Of a stretch of DNA of 64,000 nucleotides, positions 45,437 to 53,437 are shown one piece after another; positions within the stretch are counted from its first letter, which is position 1; every line of letters begins with the position of its first letter. A program made the position numbers and the translations under genes. The notes under the pieces were generated by a model. It searched no databases. It saw nothing but the letters and a program-made list of their open reading frames with translations, and was not told where the DNA came from. The stretch spans positions 2,170,001 through 2,234,000 of the forward strand of contig NZ_JARUND010000002.1 in NCBI RefSeq assembly GCF_036898825.1, given 5' to 3'. This DNA comes from Streptomyces sp. B21-083 (GTDB lineage: Bacteria; Actinomycetota; Actinomycetes; Streptomycetales; Streptomycetaceae).

Positions 45437-46888
45437 CTACTTCGTACCGAAGAGCTGCTGAATCGGGTCGATCGCGAAGTAGATCAGGAACAGGGCGCTC
45501 GTGGCCCACAGGAGCCAGTGGACCTCCTTCGCCTTGCCGAGGACCGCCTTGATGAGGACGTAGGCCAGGAAGCCGGCGCCGATGCCGTTGGTGATGGAGT
45601 ACGTGAACGGCATCACGGCGATCGTCAGGAACGCGGGGATGGCGATCTCGTACTTGTCCCAGTCGATGTGCTTGACCTGGGTCATCATCAGGAAGCCCAC
45701 CGCGACCAGGGCCGGGGCGGCGGCCTGCATCGGAACGATGGTCAGGATCGGCGTCAGGAAGAGCGCGCAGGCGAACAGGCCGCCGGTGACCAGGTTGGCG
45801 AAGCCGGTGCGCGCGCCCTCGCCGACACCCGCCGCCGACTCGATGAACGAGGTCGCCGAGGACGAGGAGCTCGCGCCGCCCGCCACCGCCGCCGCGCCGT
45901 CGATGAGCAGCACCCGGCCGAGGTTCGGGACCTTGCCCTCCTCGTCCAGGAGGCCGGCCTCGGCGGTGATGCCGACGACGGTGCCCATGGTGTCGAAGAA
46001 GTCCGAAAGGATCAGCGTGAAGATCAGCAGGACGACGGTGATCACCGTGGTCTCGCCGAACGCGCCGAACAGGCTGAAGTGGCCGATCAGCCCGAAGTCG
46101 GGGGTGTCCGCGATCTTGTCGGGCCAGGCCGGTGTGGTCAGGCCCCAGCTCTTGACGTCGGCCACCGAGTTGATGATGAGCGCGAGGAACGTCATCGTGA
46201 CGATGCTGATCAGGATCGCGCCCCGCACCTTGCGCGCGAGCAGGCCGATGGTCAGCAGGACGCCGAGACAGAAGACGACGATCGGCCAGCCGCTGAGCGT
46301 GCCGGTCCCGCCGAGCTGCACCGGGACCGTGGTGTTCGCGGCGTCCGGGATACGGCTGACGAAGCCGGCGTCGACGAAGCCGATGAAGGCGATGAACAGG
46401 CCTATGCCCACGCCGATCGCCGCCTTGAGCGGCGCCGGAATGGCGTGCATGATCGCTTCTCTGAGGCCGGTCACCACGAGGACGCAGATCAGCAGGCCTT
46501 CCAGGACGACCAGACCCATCGCGTCGTCCCAGCTCATCAGCGGGGCGATCTGGAAGGCGACCACCGCGTTGAGGCCGAGGCCCGCGGCGAGTGCGAGGGG
46601 GAGGTTGCCGCCGACGCCCATGATGATCGTCATCACCGCGGCCACCAGGGCGGTGGCGGTGACGAGTTGGACGCTGTCGAGCTGGTGGCCGAACTTGTCC
46701 TTGGCGCTGCCCAGGATGATGGGATTCAGGACAAGGATGTAGGCCATCGTGAAGAACGTGGCGAAGCCGCCCCGTACTTCGCGAGCGAAGGTGGATCCCC
46801 GCTCGGAGATCTTGAAGAAGCCGTCGACGCTGTTCGCCGCGGGGGGCGCGCCCTTCGGCCGGTCAGCCACCTTCTGTGGTTCGGACAT
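45437..46888 (-). CDS. NCS2 family permease (AzgA/PbuG-like purine transporter)
   Basis: 483 aa with about 12-14 membrane helices. Family motifs: EVRGGFATFFTMAYILVLNPIIL at the N-terminus, NLPLALAAGLGLNAVVAFQ, TLILSDFFDTMGTVVGITAEAGLLDEEGKVPNLGR (the helix 8 signature of AzgA-type hypoxanthine/adenine/guanine permeases), and SSSATSFIESAAGVGEGARTGFANLVTG. Proton-coupled nucleobase uptake is expected. A 289-nt gap separates it from the divergent sigma factor gene; neither a riboswitch nor a clear operator is seen there. Confidence 0.92.
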   Translation of the reverse strand: MSEPQKVADRPKGAPPAANSVDGFFKISERGSTFAREVRGGFATFFTMAYILVLNPIILGSAKDKFGHQLDSVQLVTATALVAAVMTIIMGVGGNLPLALAAGLGLNAVVAFQIAPLMSWDDAMGLVVLEGLLICVLVVTGLREAIMHAIPAPLKAAIGVGIGLFIAFIGFVDAGFVSRIPDAANTTVPVQLGGTGTLSGWPIVVFCLGVLLTIGLLARKVRGAILISIVTMTFLALIINSVADVKSWGLTTPAWPDKIADTPDFGLIGHFSLFGAFGETTVITVVLLIFTLILSDFFDTMGTVVGITAEAGLLDEEGKVPNLGRVLLIDGAAAVAGGASSSSSATSFIESAAGVGEGARTGFANLVTGGLFACALFLTPILTIVPMQAAAPALVAVGFLMMTQVKHIDWDKYEIAIPAFLTIAVMPFTYSITNGIGAGFLAYVLIKAVLGKAKEVHWLLWATSALFLIYFAIDPIQQLFGTK

Positions 46889-47177
46889 GGCGGTTACTCC
46901 TCGTTGCCTTGTTGATCTGTGTGCGGATGCTGGCTGGATTGTTCACGTGTTGAACCGTTCTCAGGTTTTCTCCGTGTTACGGAATCAGGATCGACCTGTT
47001 GTACGGCACTCGAAGGTCCTTACGCACGCCTGATACTCTCTCGGCTCTCGCGCCAAACGATCACCGTCTCTTCACCGGCGCACCACAGCGGCCGTATACG
47101 CGGGGCCGCCCGGGTTCGCCCGGCAGCCGCCGCCGGCCTGGAAGAACTCAGCGAAACCAAAGGGGGAGAGGTCGCCC

Positions 47178-47744
47178 GTGGGCACTGCCGTCGACGACGC
47201 AGCCTCCGTGGAGTTCCATGCCTTCTTCGAGCGGCACTACGCCGAACTCGCGCGCCTGGCCCACCTGCTGACGGGCGAGGCGGACGCCGCCGACGACCTG
47301 GCCGCGGACGCGCTGCTCGCGCTGTGGCACCGCTGGGACCGGGTGCGGGCCGCCGATCATCCGGTGGCGTACGCGCGCGGTGTGGTCGCCAACCTGGCCA
47401 AGACCCGTATCCGCAGCGCGGTCCGGGAGCGCCGACGCATCACCCTCTTCTGGTCCCAGCGGGACGAGAAGACCGAGAATCCCGACATACCCGGCATCAT
47501 CGATGTCCAGACCGCCCTGCGCAGACTGCCGTTCCGCAAGCGGGCGTGTGTGGTGCTCCGGCACGCCTTCGACCTCTCGGAGAAGGACACCGCGCTCGCC
47601 CTGGGAGTTACTGTCGGTACGGTGAAGAGCCAGACGTCCAAGGGAATGGCCGAACTGCAGCGGCTCCTTGGCACCGACGAGGCCCCGCTTCGAATGCGTA
47701 CCCCTGTGCGCACCACCGGTGGAACGGGAGGGACGAACCGATGA
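47178..47744 (+). CDS. SigE-family (ECF) RNA polymerase sigma factor
   Basis: 188 aa. Region 2: FFERHYAELARLAHLLTGEADAADDLAADALLALWHRW; region 4: VQTALRRLPFRKRACVVLRHAFDLSEKDTALALGVTVGTVKSQTSKGMAELQRLL. It matches the actinobacterial SigE-family/SigL-like ECF group, which usually lacks a zinc-binding anti-sigma factor. GTG at 47178, preceded by GGGGGAGAG. Overlaps the next gene by ATGA, which is thus its probable regulator or target. Confidence 0.9.
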   Translation: MGTAVDDAASVEFHAFFERHYAELARLAHLLTGEADAADDLAADALLALWHRWDRVRAADHPVAYARGVVANLAKTRIRSAVRERRRITLFWSQRDEKTENPDIPGIIDVQTALRRLPFRKRACVVLRHAFDLSEKDTALALGVTVGTVKSQTSKGMAELQRLLGTDEAPLRMRTPVRTTGGTGGTNR

Positions 47745-48601
47745 GGACGCCGCACGACGAGCTGCGTGCCGGGCTGCGTGAGACGGCCGAGGCATACGAG
47801 CCCGACCGCGCGCGCATCCTCGCGCGGGTCGAGCGCGGCATGGCCGCCGGTCCCGAGGAGAAGCGTCGCTCGCGGCGCCGGGCGACGCGTCCGCCGCTGC
47901 TGGCCTGGGCCCGGGTCGTGGGTGCGACCGCCGCCGTCTCCGGGATCCTCGCGATGGGCGGATACGCGCTGGCCTCCGTGGTGAAGAGCGACGAGACATC
48001 GGCCGACCCGACCGTCTCGGTCTCGCCGATGCCGACCCCGTCCCCGGACGCGACCAGCCGTGCACCGATCCAGCCGGCCCCCGAGCCGTCCAGCGGCAAC
48101 ACCCACGAAGACAAGCCGAGTTCGACGCCCATCCCGACGCCGAAGGCCTCGAACACGGCGCCGGCCGCGAAGGGCGCCGAGGACGGGCCGCTGTGGTCGG
48201 ACGGCTCGGTCGATCCGCACAGCAATGAATTCTGGGCGCAGAGCGACGTCACCATCAAGACCTCCGGACAGCTCACCGCTCTCACCGTCGAGTTGAAGAT
48301 CGCCCAGACCGGCGGGATCGCCTCCACGGGCGCCTGGCGGTCGGCGCCTGAGGACGACTTCGACCTGACGGTGACCGAGCGCGACGGCTTCCTGGTCTAC
48401 ACGTGGGTGCTCAAGGACGGCCACAAGGTCTTGCCGGGCGAGTGGGTCTTCGCCGGTCAGTACAACCACACACGCGGCGGCCGGGACGCGAAGGACGACA
48501 CGTACACGGTGACGGGCGAAGCAGCGGGCGGACAGCTCGCCGTGAAGGGCGACTTCGCGGGCCAGGACGACCACGACTCGTCCGACGACGGCGATTCGTG
48601 A
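47741..48601 (+). CDS. Sigma-factor-linked membrane protein, likely anti-sigma-like
   Basis: 286 aa, single pass. Cytoplasmic N-terminus of about 65 residues (RTPHDELRAGLRETAEAYEPDRARILARVERGMA, the start typical of proteins paired with SigE-family sigmas), one membrane helix (VVGATAAVSGILAMGGYALASVV), a Pro/Ser/Thr linker and an extracellular beta domain with GPLWSDGSVDPHSNEFWAQSDVTIKT. No HxxxCxxC zinc motif, so it is not a classical ZAS anti-sigma. It may sense a cell-surface ligand (inference). ATGA overlap with the sigma gene. A weak hairpin follows at 48668-48687. Confidence 0.8.
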   Translation: MRTPHDELRAGLRETAEAYEPDRARILARVERGMAAGPEEKRRSRRRATRPPLLAWARVVGATAAVSGILAMGGYALASVVKSDETSADPTVSVSPMPTPSPDATSRAPIQPAPEPSSGNTHEDKPSSTPIPTPKASNTAPAAKGAEDGPLWSDGSVDPHSNEFWAQSDVTIKTSGQLTALTVELKIAQTGGIASTGAWRSAPEDDFDLTVTERDGFLVYTWVLKDGHKVLPGEWVFAGQYNHTRGGRDAKDDTYTVTGEAAGGQLAVKGDFAGQDDHDSSDDGDS

Positions 48602-48824
48602 AGCCGGGCAGCGGCTCGTAAAGAAATCTCGCCGGACTCGGCAACCCTTTCCGTCCGGGTGGCGACCAGGAGACGCACGCATCTCCTCGTCAGCCACGGA
48701 AATGGCTCCAGGGGAGGGAATCGTCCAAAATCGGCAGCGGCCTGCACGGACCCACCTGCGATTTCTGGCCATCTGACATCACGTACACGCAAGTGAATCA
48801 TCAAGCACGACAGGGCCGTCAGCC

Positions 48825-49076
48825 TTGAGCACGCACACGAGAAACCTCAGTCGCCGCAGGCTGTTGGCCGCTTCAGCCGTTGCCGGGACGGGCGCCGCAG
48901 TCGCCACCGGCAGCGGCAGCGGCAGCGGCAGCGGCCTACTGTCGTCCCCTTGGCGTCCACACAGCCCTCGACGCGCTCCCTTACCGCGGGGGCGTGCTGG
49001 GGGAACAACCGTACGTTGACGTACAACGTCCCTTCCAGTGCGTGGAGGACGGACGCGGGGCAGTACAACGTAGTCA
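48825..49076 (+). pseudogene. 5' relic of an exported enzyme gene: Tat signal plus displaced C-terminal piece
   Basis: From a TTG at 48825 the frame gives a twin-arginine signal (NLSRRRLLAASAVAGTGAA) then a GGCAGC-repeat tract (48908-48938) and no further protein-like sequence. In another frame, about 49008-49073, it reads LTYNVPSSAWRTDAGQYNVVN, which looks like a beta-strand-rich C-terminal domain. That piece continues as IHIVSGSSGTAFLSPGTSF after the tnpB element at 50563. So the original gene lost its middle and was then interrupted by the element. The strand pattern resembles domain III of PL4 rhamnogalacturonan lyases; this is inference. Confidence 0.5.
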
Positions 49077-50358
49077 ACGTACCCGGGACTGAAGTCCCGG
49101 GCTTGCACAGCGGGCGCCACTGGGTGTGGTGCTGCGCTTGCGTCCGGTCCCGCCCTCGGGTGTCGGGGGTGGGTCTGGGGCGGTTGACTGCGCCCCGCGT
49201 CGCCACAACTCTTCCGCGCGGGCGCGGATGTTGCGGGAGCCGTTGCGGTCCGCGTGATCAACGAATCCGCAGGACCGGCAAGCGAACCGGGCCTGGGAGA
49301 CCCGGTTCGCCTTGTCGATGTGGCCGCACTCGGCTCAGGTGCGGGAGGTGTACGCCGGATCGACGTACACCACCGGCACCCCGGCCTTCTTGGCCTTGTA
49401 CGCGATGAACTGCCCCAGCTGGGCGAAGGACCAGCTGGAGTGGGTGGCCCTCCCCCACTGCCTTAAGGGCGTGGGAGGTGCCCCCAGGCTTGCGAAGCCG
49501 TACCCGTTCACGGATCCCGCCCAGGTCTTCCAGGGCGATTCCGCGACCGGTGCGTTCAGTCTCGGCCACCACATGCTTCGCGATCTTGTGGTTGATGTCC
49601 TCCGCCCGCCGCGCCTCCTTGCGCCTGCGTTTCTTCAGACGGCGCTTGGCGGAGGGGGTGTTCTTCTTCTGCAGCTTGGTGCGCAGGGTGCGTTCCCGCA
49701 GCCGTCCCCGGTTGAGTTCACGCCCGGCCATGATCTGACCGTCGCTCGTGGTGGCGATGTTCACGATGCCCAGGTCGATGCCGAGAAAGGCCACCGGATC
49801 GGTGTTCAGGGGTGCTTCGGGGATCTCGCAGGTGGCCTGCAGGAACCACATGCCGTCCCTCGCGACGAGGTCGGACTCGCCCTTGCGGTACAGGGCCAGG
49901 CGAGCCAGCTGCTCCGGAGAGGCGGTGAACGCCACCTGCTTCATCCGCCCGGACAGGGTCCACAGGGAGACGGTCCGGTCGGTGATCTGCCAGGACAGCA
50001 TCCGGTCGTCATAAGGCTGCGCACCCTCGGGCCGGAACGTGATCGGCTTGTCCACCGCCCGCCGGTACCGTTTCGACCACGGCCTGCCCAGGTTCCCGGC
50101 CTTCAGATTCGCCGCCAGCGTCCGGTAGGCGTCACAGGTCTTCTTAACGGTGTGCTGGGCGGCCTGCGCCCCCAGGCCCCACCGCTGCCTGATCTCGGCG
50201 TAGGTGTGCTCGCGCAGCGCGAAGTTCCGCTTCACATCCCTGGCGAACGCGACCCCGGACGCCCAGGACGCGGCCTCGTTGCAGGCGTGCAGGGTCGCCT
50301 CAAGTGCCGCCGCCTGTACGGGCGTCGGCAACAGCTTGACCTGCACCACCAGCTTCAT
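49074..50358 (-). pseudogene. tnpB (RuvC-like RNA-guided nuclease family), frameshifted and nonsense-mutated
   Basis: Starts at ATG 50358 (MKLVVQVKLLPTPVQAAALEATL). N-terminal helical part, then RuvC motif I FLGIDLGIVNIAT (Asp), basic helix KRRLKKRRRKEARRAEDINHKIAKHVV and RuvC II GIALEDLGGIRERVR (Glu). At 49449-49487 a palindromic insert shifts the frame; the true frame resumes as HSSWSFAQLGQFIAYKAKKAGVPVVYVD. At 49335 a TGA replaces the first zinc-ribbon Cys (TSRT-stop-AECGH); the rest (FACRSC, then DHADRNGSRNI with RuvC III Asp) persists in that frame to a TGA at 49074. TnpB proteins are ancestors of Cas12 and are guided by an omega RNA; this copy cannot make full-length protein. Confidence 0.88.
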
Positions 50359-50562
50359 GACACCCGAACCTACACACCCGCCCGCACACACAGACAGCTT
50401 CCGCACATGCGTCCCACCATCCAGTGACACACCGACCACGCGTTCGACATTGCCCGGCTCCGCCGGACAGCCCGACGGCCCCTCCGCGCCCGAACTCCCG
50501 GACACCGCGACGCCTCGCGTCGCCACCACAGGATGCGATTCCTCCCAAGAACCTTGCTGAAG
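49077..50562 (-). mobile_element. IS200/IS605-type element carrying only a tnpB-like gene (degraded)
   Basis: The span is set by the two fragments of the interrupted gene, which rejoin in register if 49077-50562 is removed (ends accurate to a few bases). It carries one minus-strand tnpB gene and no tnpA. Near the right end (low coordinates) is a palindrome CCCGGGAC-TGAA-GTCCCGGG at 49082-49101, as expected for the subterminal hairpin and the guide-RNA region that overlaps tnpB 3' ends. No terminal inverted repeats, consistent with the family. Confidence 0.7.
49449..49487. repeat. Short palindromic insert inside tnpB
   Basis: About 38 nt around CCCACTGCCTTAAGGGCGTG with flanking CCTCCC and GGGAGG, forming a hairpin with a small bulge. 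GGTGCCCCCAG at one edge and CCTCCC at the other are features of a short palindromic element often seen in Streptomyces intergenic DNA (recalled). Its insertion explains the tnpB frameshift. Confidence 0.6.
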
Positions 50563-50643
50563 ATCCACATCGTCAGTGGTTCGAGCGGCACGGCGTTCCT
50601 CAGCCCGGGCACCTCGTTCGACTGCCTGGATCTGCTGGCCTGA
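50563..50643 (+). pseudogene. 3' relic of the gene interrupted by the tnpB element
   Basis: Reads IHIVSGSSGTAFLSPGTSF then DCLDLLA and TGA at 50641-50643, the end of a secreted beta-rich enzyme. It completes the fragment ending at 49076. A hairpin terminator follows at 50664. Confidence 0.55.
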
Positions 50644-50663
50644 GCCCCGCTCGGCCAGTCAGA

Positions 50664-50697
50664 GAGCCCCCTGCCGGTGACGACCGACAGGGGGCTC
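50664..50697. terminator. 10-bp perfect hairpin terminator
   Basis: GAGCCCCCTG (50664-50673) pairs with CAGGGGGCTC (50688-50697), 14-nt loop, followed by ATTCTCATC. It lies between the 3' relic on the plus strand and the pectate-lyase remnant on the minus strand, and looks like their surviving shared terminator. Confidence 0.7.
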
Positions 50698-50722
50698 ATT
50701 CTCATCCGACGGGTGGGGTACG

Positions 50723-50950
50723 TCAGTTCGTGGTGGCCCCGACGGCCGTGGCGGCCACCGTCAGGAACGTGATCGCCGGCAGTGAGCCGTCCGGCCAGCG
50801 GGGGCCGTACGCGGTCGTCGCGTCCTTCGACCTCAGCGCCGGTGTCGGGACGCCGCTGTCCCAGTTGTCGGCGGCCGAGACGGTCGACGAGCCCAACTCG
50901 GCCTGGCCACCCCTGTTGTTCACCGCGAGGTTCCTCGCGAGCCGGGCTGC
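50723..50950 (-). pseudogene. C-terminal remnant of a beta-helix pectate lyase
   Basis: About 75 codons ending TGA at 50723 read AARLARNLAVNN...NWDSGVPTP...LPAITFLTVAATAVGATTN. The intact enzyme at 54384-55511 ends AARLGKNLAVGN...NWDSGISTP...LPATTFLTTGSSTIGATMN, clearly homologous. Homology stops at a 16-bp hairpin (50941-50980); upstream sequence up to 51124 has no matching lyase body in any frame. No start codon or signal peptide, so it is a truncated gene. Confidence 0.8.
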
Positions 50951-50980
50951 GGCCCCGATGAGGTGGGGTCGCAGCCCGGC
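50941..50980. repeat. 16-bp imperfect palindrome at the truncation point
   Basis: GCCGGGCTGCGGCCCC (50941-50956) pairs with GGGGTCGCAGCCCGGC (50965-50980), one mismatch, 8-nt loop. It marks the boundary between the lyase remnant and unrelated sequence. The rest of 50981-51155 has no gene and must hold the GH43 promoter. Confidence 0.6.
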
Positions 50981-51155
50981 TCTGCTGCCTTGTTGCCGCC
51001 CGGCTGAAAAGGGTTGCCATGATCCGCAGCACGGTCGCCATCGAAACTTTCGGTCCCACCGGCCTCGTCCGCACCGATTGACGCGCTGTCCCCCGCTGGC
51101 GAGACTCCGAGGACGATCACTCAACAGAAACCATCAGACTCCCACAGGATGTGTC

Positions 51156-53417
51156 ATGCGCCCCCACCTCGCCCGCGCCTTCCTGCTCCCCTTCATCTCC
51201 CTGGCGGCCCTGCTCCTCACCCTGCTCGCCGCCCCGCCCAGCCCCGCCGCCTCAGGAGCCCCACCCGTGACGCAGCAGAAGCCCGAGCAGATACCCGGGC
51301 CCAAGTCGACGCAGAAGTACGCCGGTTACCTCTTCGCCTACTTCACCGGGGAGGGCACGGCCGACGGTGAACAGATCCGGTACGCCCTCAGTCGTGGCGA
51401 CGACCCGCTGCACTGGCGGGAGTTGAACGCGGGCAAGCCCGTCCTGACCTCCACCACCGGGGAGAAGGGGCTGCGCGACCCGTTCGTCATCCGCTCCCCC
51501 AAGGGCGACAAGTTCTACATGATCGCCACCGACCTGCGCATGTACCGGAACAGCAGCGGCAGTTGGGACGACGTCCAGCGGCACGGCAGCAAGTCGATCA
51601 TGGTGTGGGAGTCGACCGACCTCGTCCACTGGACCGACCAGCGGCTGGCGAAGGTGTCCCCCGACACGGCCGGCAACACCTGGGCGCCGGAGGCCTACTA
51701 CGACAAGAAGCTCGGCTCGTACGTCGTCTTCTGGGCGTCGAAGCTGTACGCCGACGACGACCCCGGGCACACCGGCTCGACGTACAACAAGATGATGTAC
51801 GCCACGACGAAGGACTTCCGCACCTTCAGCGAGGCGAAGGTCTGGGACGACCCGGGTTACTCGGTGATCGACTCGACCGTCGTGGAGCACAAGGGGACCT
51901 ACTACCGCTACACGAAGGACGAGCGGGACCCCGCCTCCAGCTCGCCCTGCGCCAAGTTCATCACCGGCGAGAAGTCGACGAGTCTGACCTCGACGAAGTA
52001 CGACCTGGTGGCGGACTGCATCGGCAGCGGTGCGATGGACCGCGGCGAGGGCCCGACGGTGTTCAAGTCGAACACCGAGGAGAAGTGGTACCTGTTCATC
52101 GACGAGTACGGCGGTCGCGGCTACGTCCCCTTCGAGACCACCGACCTCGACTCGGGGAAGTGGACCGCGTCCACGAACTACCAGCTGCCCGCAAGTCCCC
52201 GGCACGGCACGGTGCTTCCGGTGACGCGGAAGGAGTACGACCGGCTGCTGGCCGCGTATCCGTCGACGCCCACCTCGGTCGTGGACGTGACGGCGAAGGG
52301 CCAGAAGGGCTGGTCGATCGTCACCGAGGCCTCGTCGAAGGTCGTGCTGCCGATGCGGCCGGGCACCGATCTCACGCGCCTCGCACCGGAGTTGGCGGTG
52401 GGCGCGGGCGCCACGGTGACCCCGAGGTCCGGTACCCGGCGCGACTTCCGCAAGCCGCAGACGTACACGGTGAGGGCGGCGGACGGAACGACCCGCGCCT
52501 GGACAGTCGAGGCGGTACCGACCGGAAGTCCCGTGCTGCCCGGCCTCAACGCCGACCCGGACGTGCACTATCTGAACGGCGAGTACTGGATCTACCCGAC
52601 GACCGACGGCTTCAACGGCTGGAGCGGGACCCGGTTCAAGGCGTACTCGTCGAAGGACCTGGTCCACTGGAAGGACCACGGCGTCATCCTCGACCTCGGC
52701 GCGGACGTGTCGTGGGCCGACAAGTACGCGTGGGCGCCCGCTATCGCCGAACGGGACGGTAAGTACTACTTCTACTTCTGTGCCGAGCAGCAGATCGGTG
52801 TGGCCGTGGCTGACTCCCCGGCCGGTCCCTTCAAGGACGCTCTCGGCAAGCCCCTGGTGGCGAAGGGCGGTTCACTGCAGGGCCAGATGATCGACCCGGC
52901 GGTCTTCACGGACGACGACGGGACGTCTTATCTCTACTGGGGCAACGGCCACGGCTACGTGGTGCCGCTGAACGACGACATGGTGTCGTACGACGCGTCG
53001 AAGGTGCGGGACATCACCCCGGACAACTTCCGCGAGGGATCCTTCGTGATCAAGCGGAACGGCCTGTACTACTTCATGTGGTCCGAGGACGACACCCGCA
53101 GCGAGAACTACCACGTCGCCTATGCGACAGGACCGTCCCCGCTCGGCCCGTGGACCAAGAAGGGGACGATCCTGTCCAAGCGTCCCGAGTACGGCATCCT
53201 CGCCACCGGCCACCACTCCGTGGTGAACGTCCCCGGCACCGACGACTGGTACATCGTCTATCACCGGTTCGCCCTGAACGGGCCGGGGAAGGCGGGCGGG
53301 GACGGCATGCACCGTGAAACCACCATCGACCGTATGCACTTCGCAGCGGACGGTTCGATTCAGCCGGTGGTACCGACCCTCGCGGGGATCCGACCGGTCA
53401 AGAACGACAAGAACTAG
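51156..53417 (+). CDS. Secreted two-module glycoside hydrolase family 43 protein
   Basis: 753 aa from ATG 51156; signal peptide LLPFISLAALLLTLLAAPPSPAASG. Module 1 (about 45-375): LFAYFTGEGTADGEQIRYALSRG, base Asp in GLRDPFVI, VIDSTVV and acid Glu in RGEGPTVF. A middle stretch (about 380-455, SVVDVTAKGQKGWSIVTEASSKVVLPM) resembles a small sugar-binding or Ig-like domain. Module 2 (about 460-750): base Asp in LNADPDVHY, MIDPAVFTDDDGTSYLYWG, acid Glu in FREGSFVIKRNGLYY and YGILATGHHSVV. All three carboxylates are present in both. GH43 enzymes cleave arabinose, xylose or galactose links in pectin side chains and hemicellulose. Confidence 0.9.
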   Translation: MRPHLARAFLLPFISLAALLLTLLAAPPSPAASGAPPVTQQKPEQIPGPKSTQKYAGYLFAYFTGEGTADGEQIRYALSRGDDPLHWRELNAGKPVLTSTTGEKGLRDPFVIRSPKGDKFYMIATDLRMYRNSSGSWDDVQRHGSKSIMVWESTDLVHWTDQRLAKVSPDTAGNTWAPEAYYDKKLGSYVVFWASKLYADDDPGHTGSTYNKMMYATTKDFRTFSEAKVWDDPGYSVIDSTVVEHKGTYYRYTKDERDPASSSPCAKFITGEKSTSLTSTKYDLVADCIGSGAMDRGEGPTVFKSNTEEKWYLFIDEYGGRGYVPFETTDLDSGKWTASTNYQLPASPRHGTVLPVTRKEYDRLLAAYPSTPTSVVDVTAKGQKGWSIVTEASSKVVLPMRPGTDLTRLAPELAVGAGATVTPRSGTRRDFRKPQTYTVRAADGTTRAWTVEAVPTGSPVLPGLNADPDVHYLNGEYWIYPTTDGFNGWSGTRFKAYSSKDLVHWKDHGVILDLGADVSWADKYAWAPAIAERDGKYYFYFCAEQQIGVAVADSPAGPFKDALGKPLVAKGGSLQGQMIDPAVFTDDDGTSYLYWGNGHGYVVPLNDDMVSYDASKVRDITPDNFREGSFVIKRNGLYYFMWSEDDTRSENYHVAYATGPSPLGPWTKKGTILSKRPEYGILATGHHSVVNVPGTDDWYIVYHRFALNGPGKAGGDGMHRETTIDRMHFAADGSIQPVVPTLAGIRPVKNDKN

Positions 53418-53437
53418 TCAAGAACGACAAGAACTAG
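53398..53437. repeat. Exact 20-bp tandem duplication at the GH43 stop codon
   Basis: TCAAGAACGACAAGAACTAG occurs at 53398-53417 and again at 53418-53437. The first copy ends with the GH43 TAG; the second contains CTAG, whose complement gives the TAG stop of the convergent phosphatase gene (53434-53436). No terminator hairpin is seen between the genes. Confidence 0.9.

Noticed and set aside
45518..46915. 465-codon plus-strand frame opposite the NCS2 permease
   Set aside because: Antisense shadow rich in Asp/Glu/Arg; the minus strand encodes a clear transporter.
46889..47177. Purine riboswitch before the NCS2 permease
   Set aside because: No conserved purine-aptamer loops recognisable in the leader on the minus strand.
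48779..49261. Minus-strand frame across the tnpB 3' end and relic
   Set aside because: Passes through the element boundary; Pro/Arg-rich with no domain, only an accidental open frame.
50424..51155. Upstream in-frame extension of the GH43 gene by 244 codons
   Set aside because: The extension runs through the IS end, two relics and hairpins, and the signal peptide starts at 51156.
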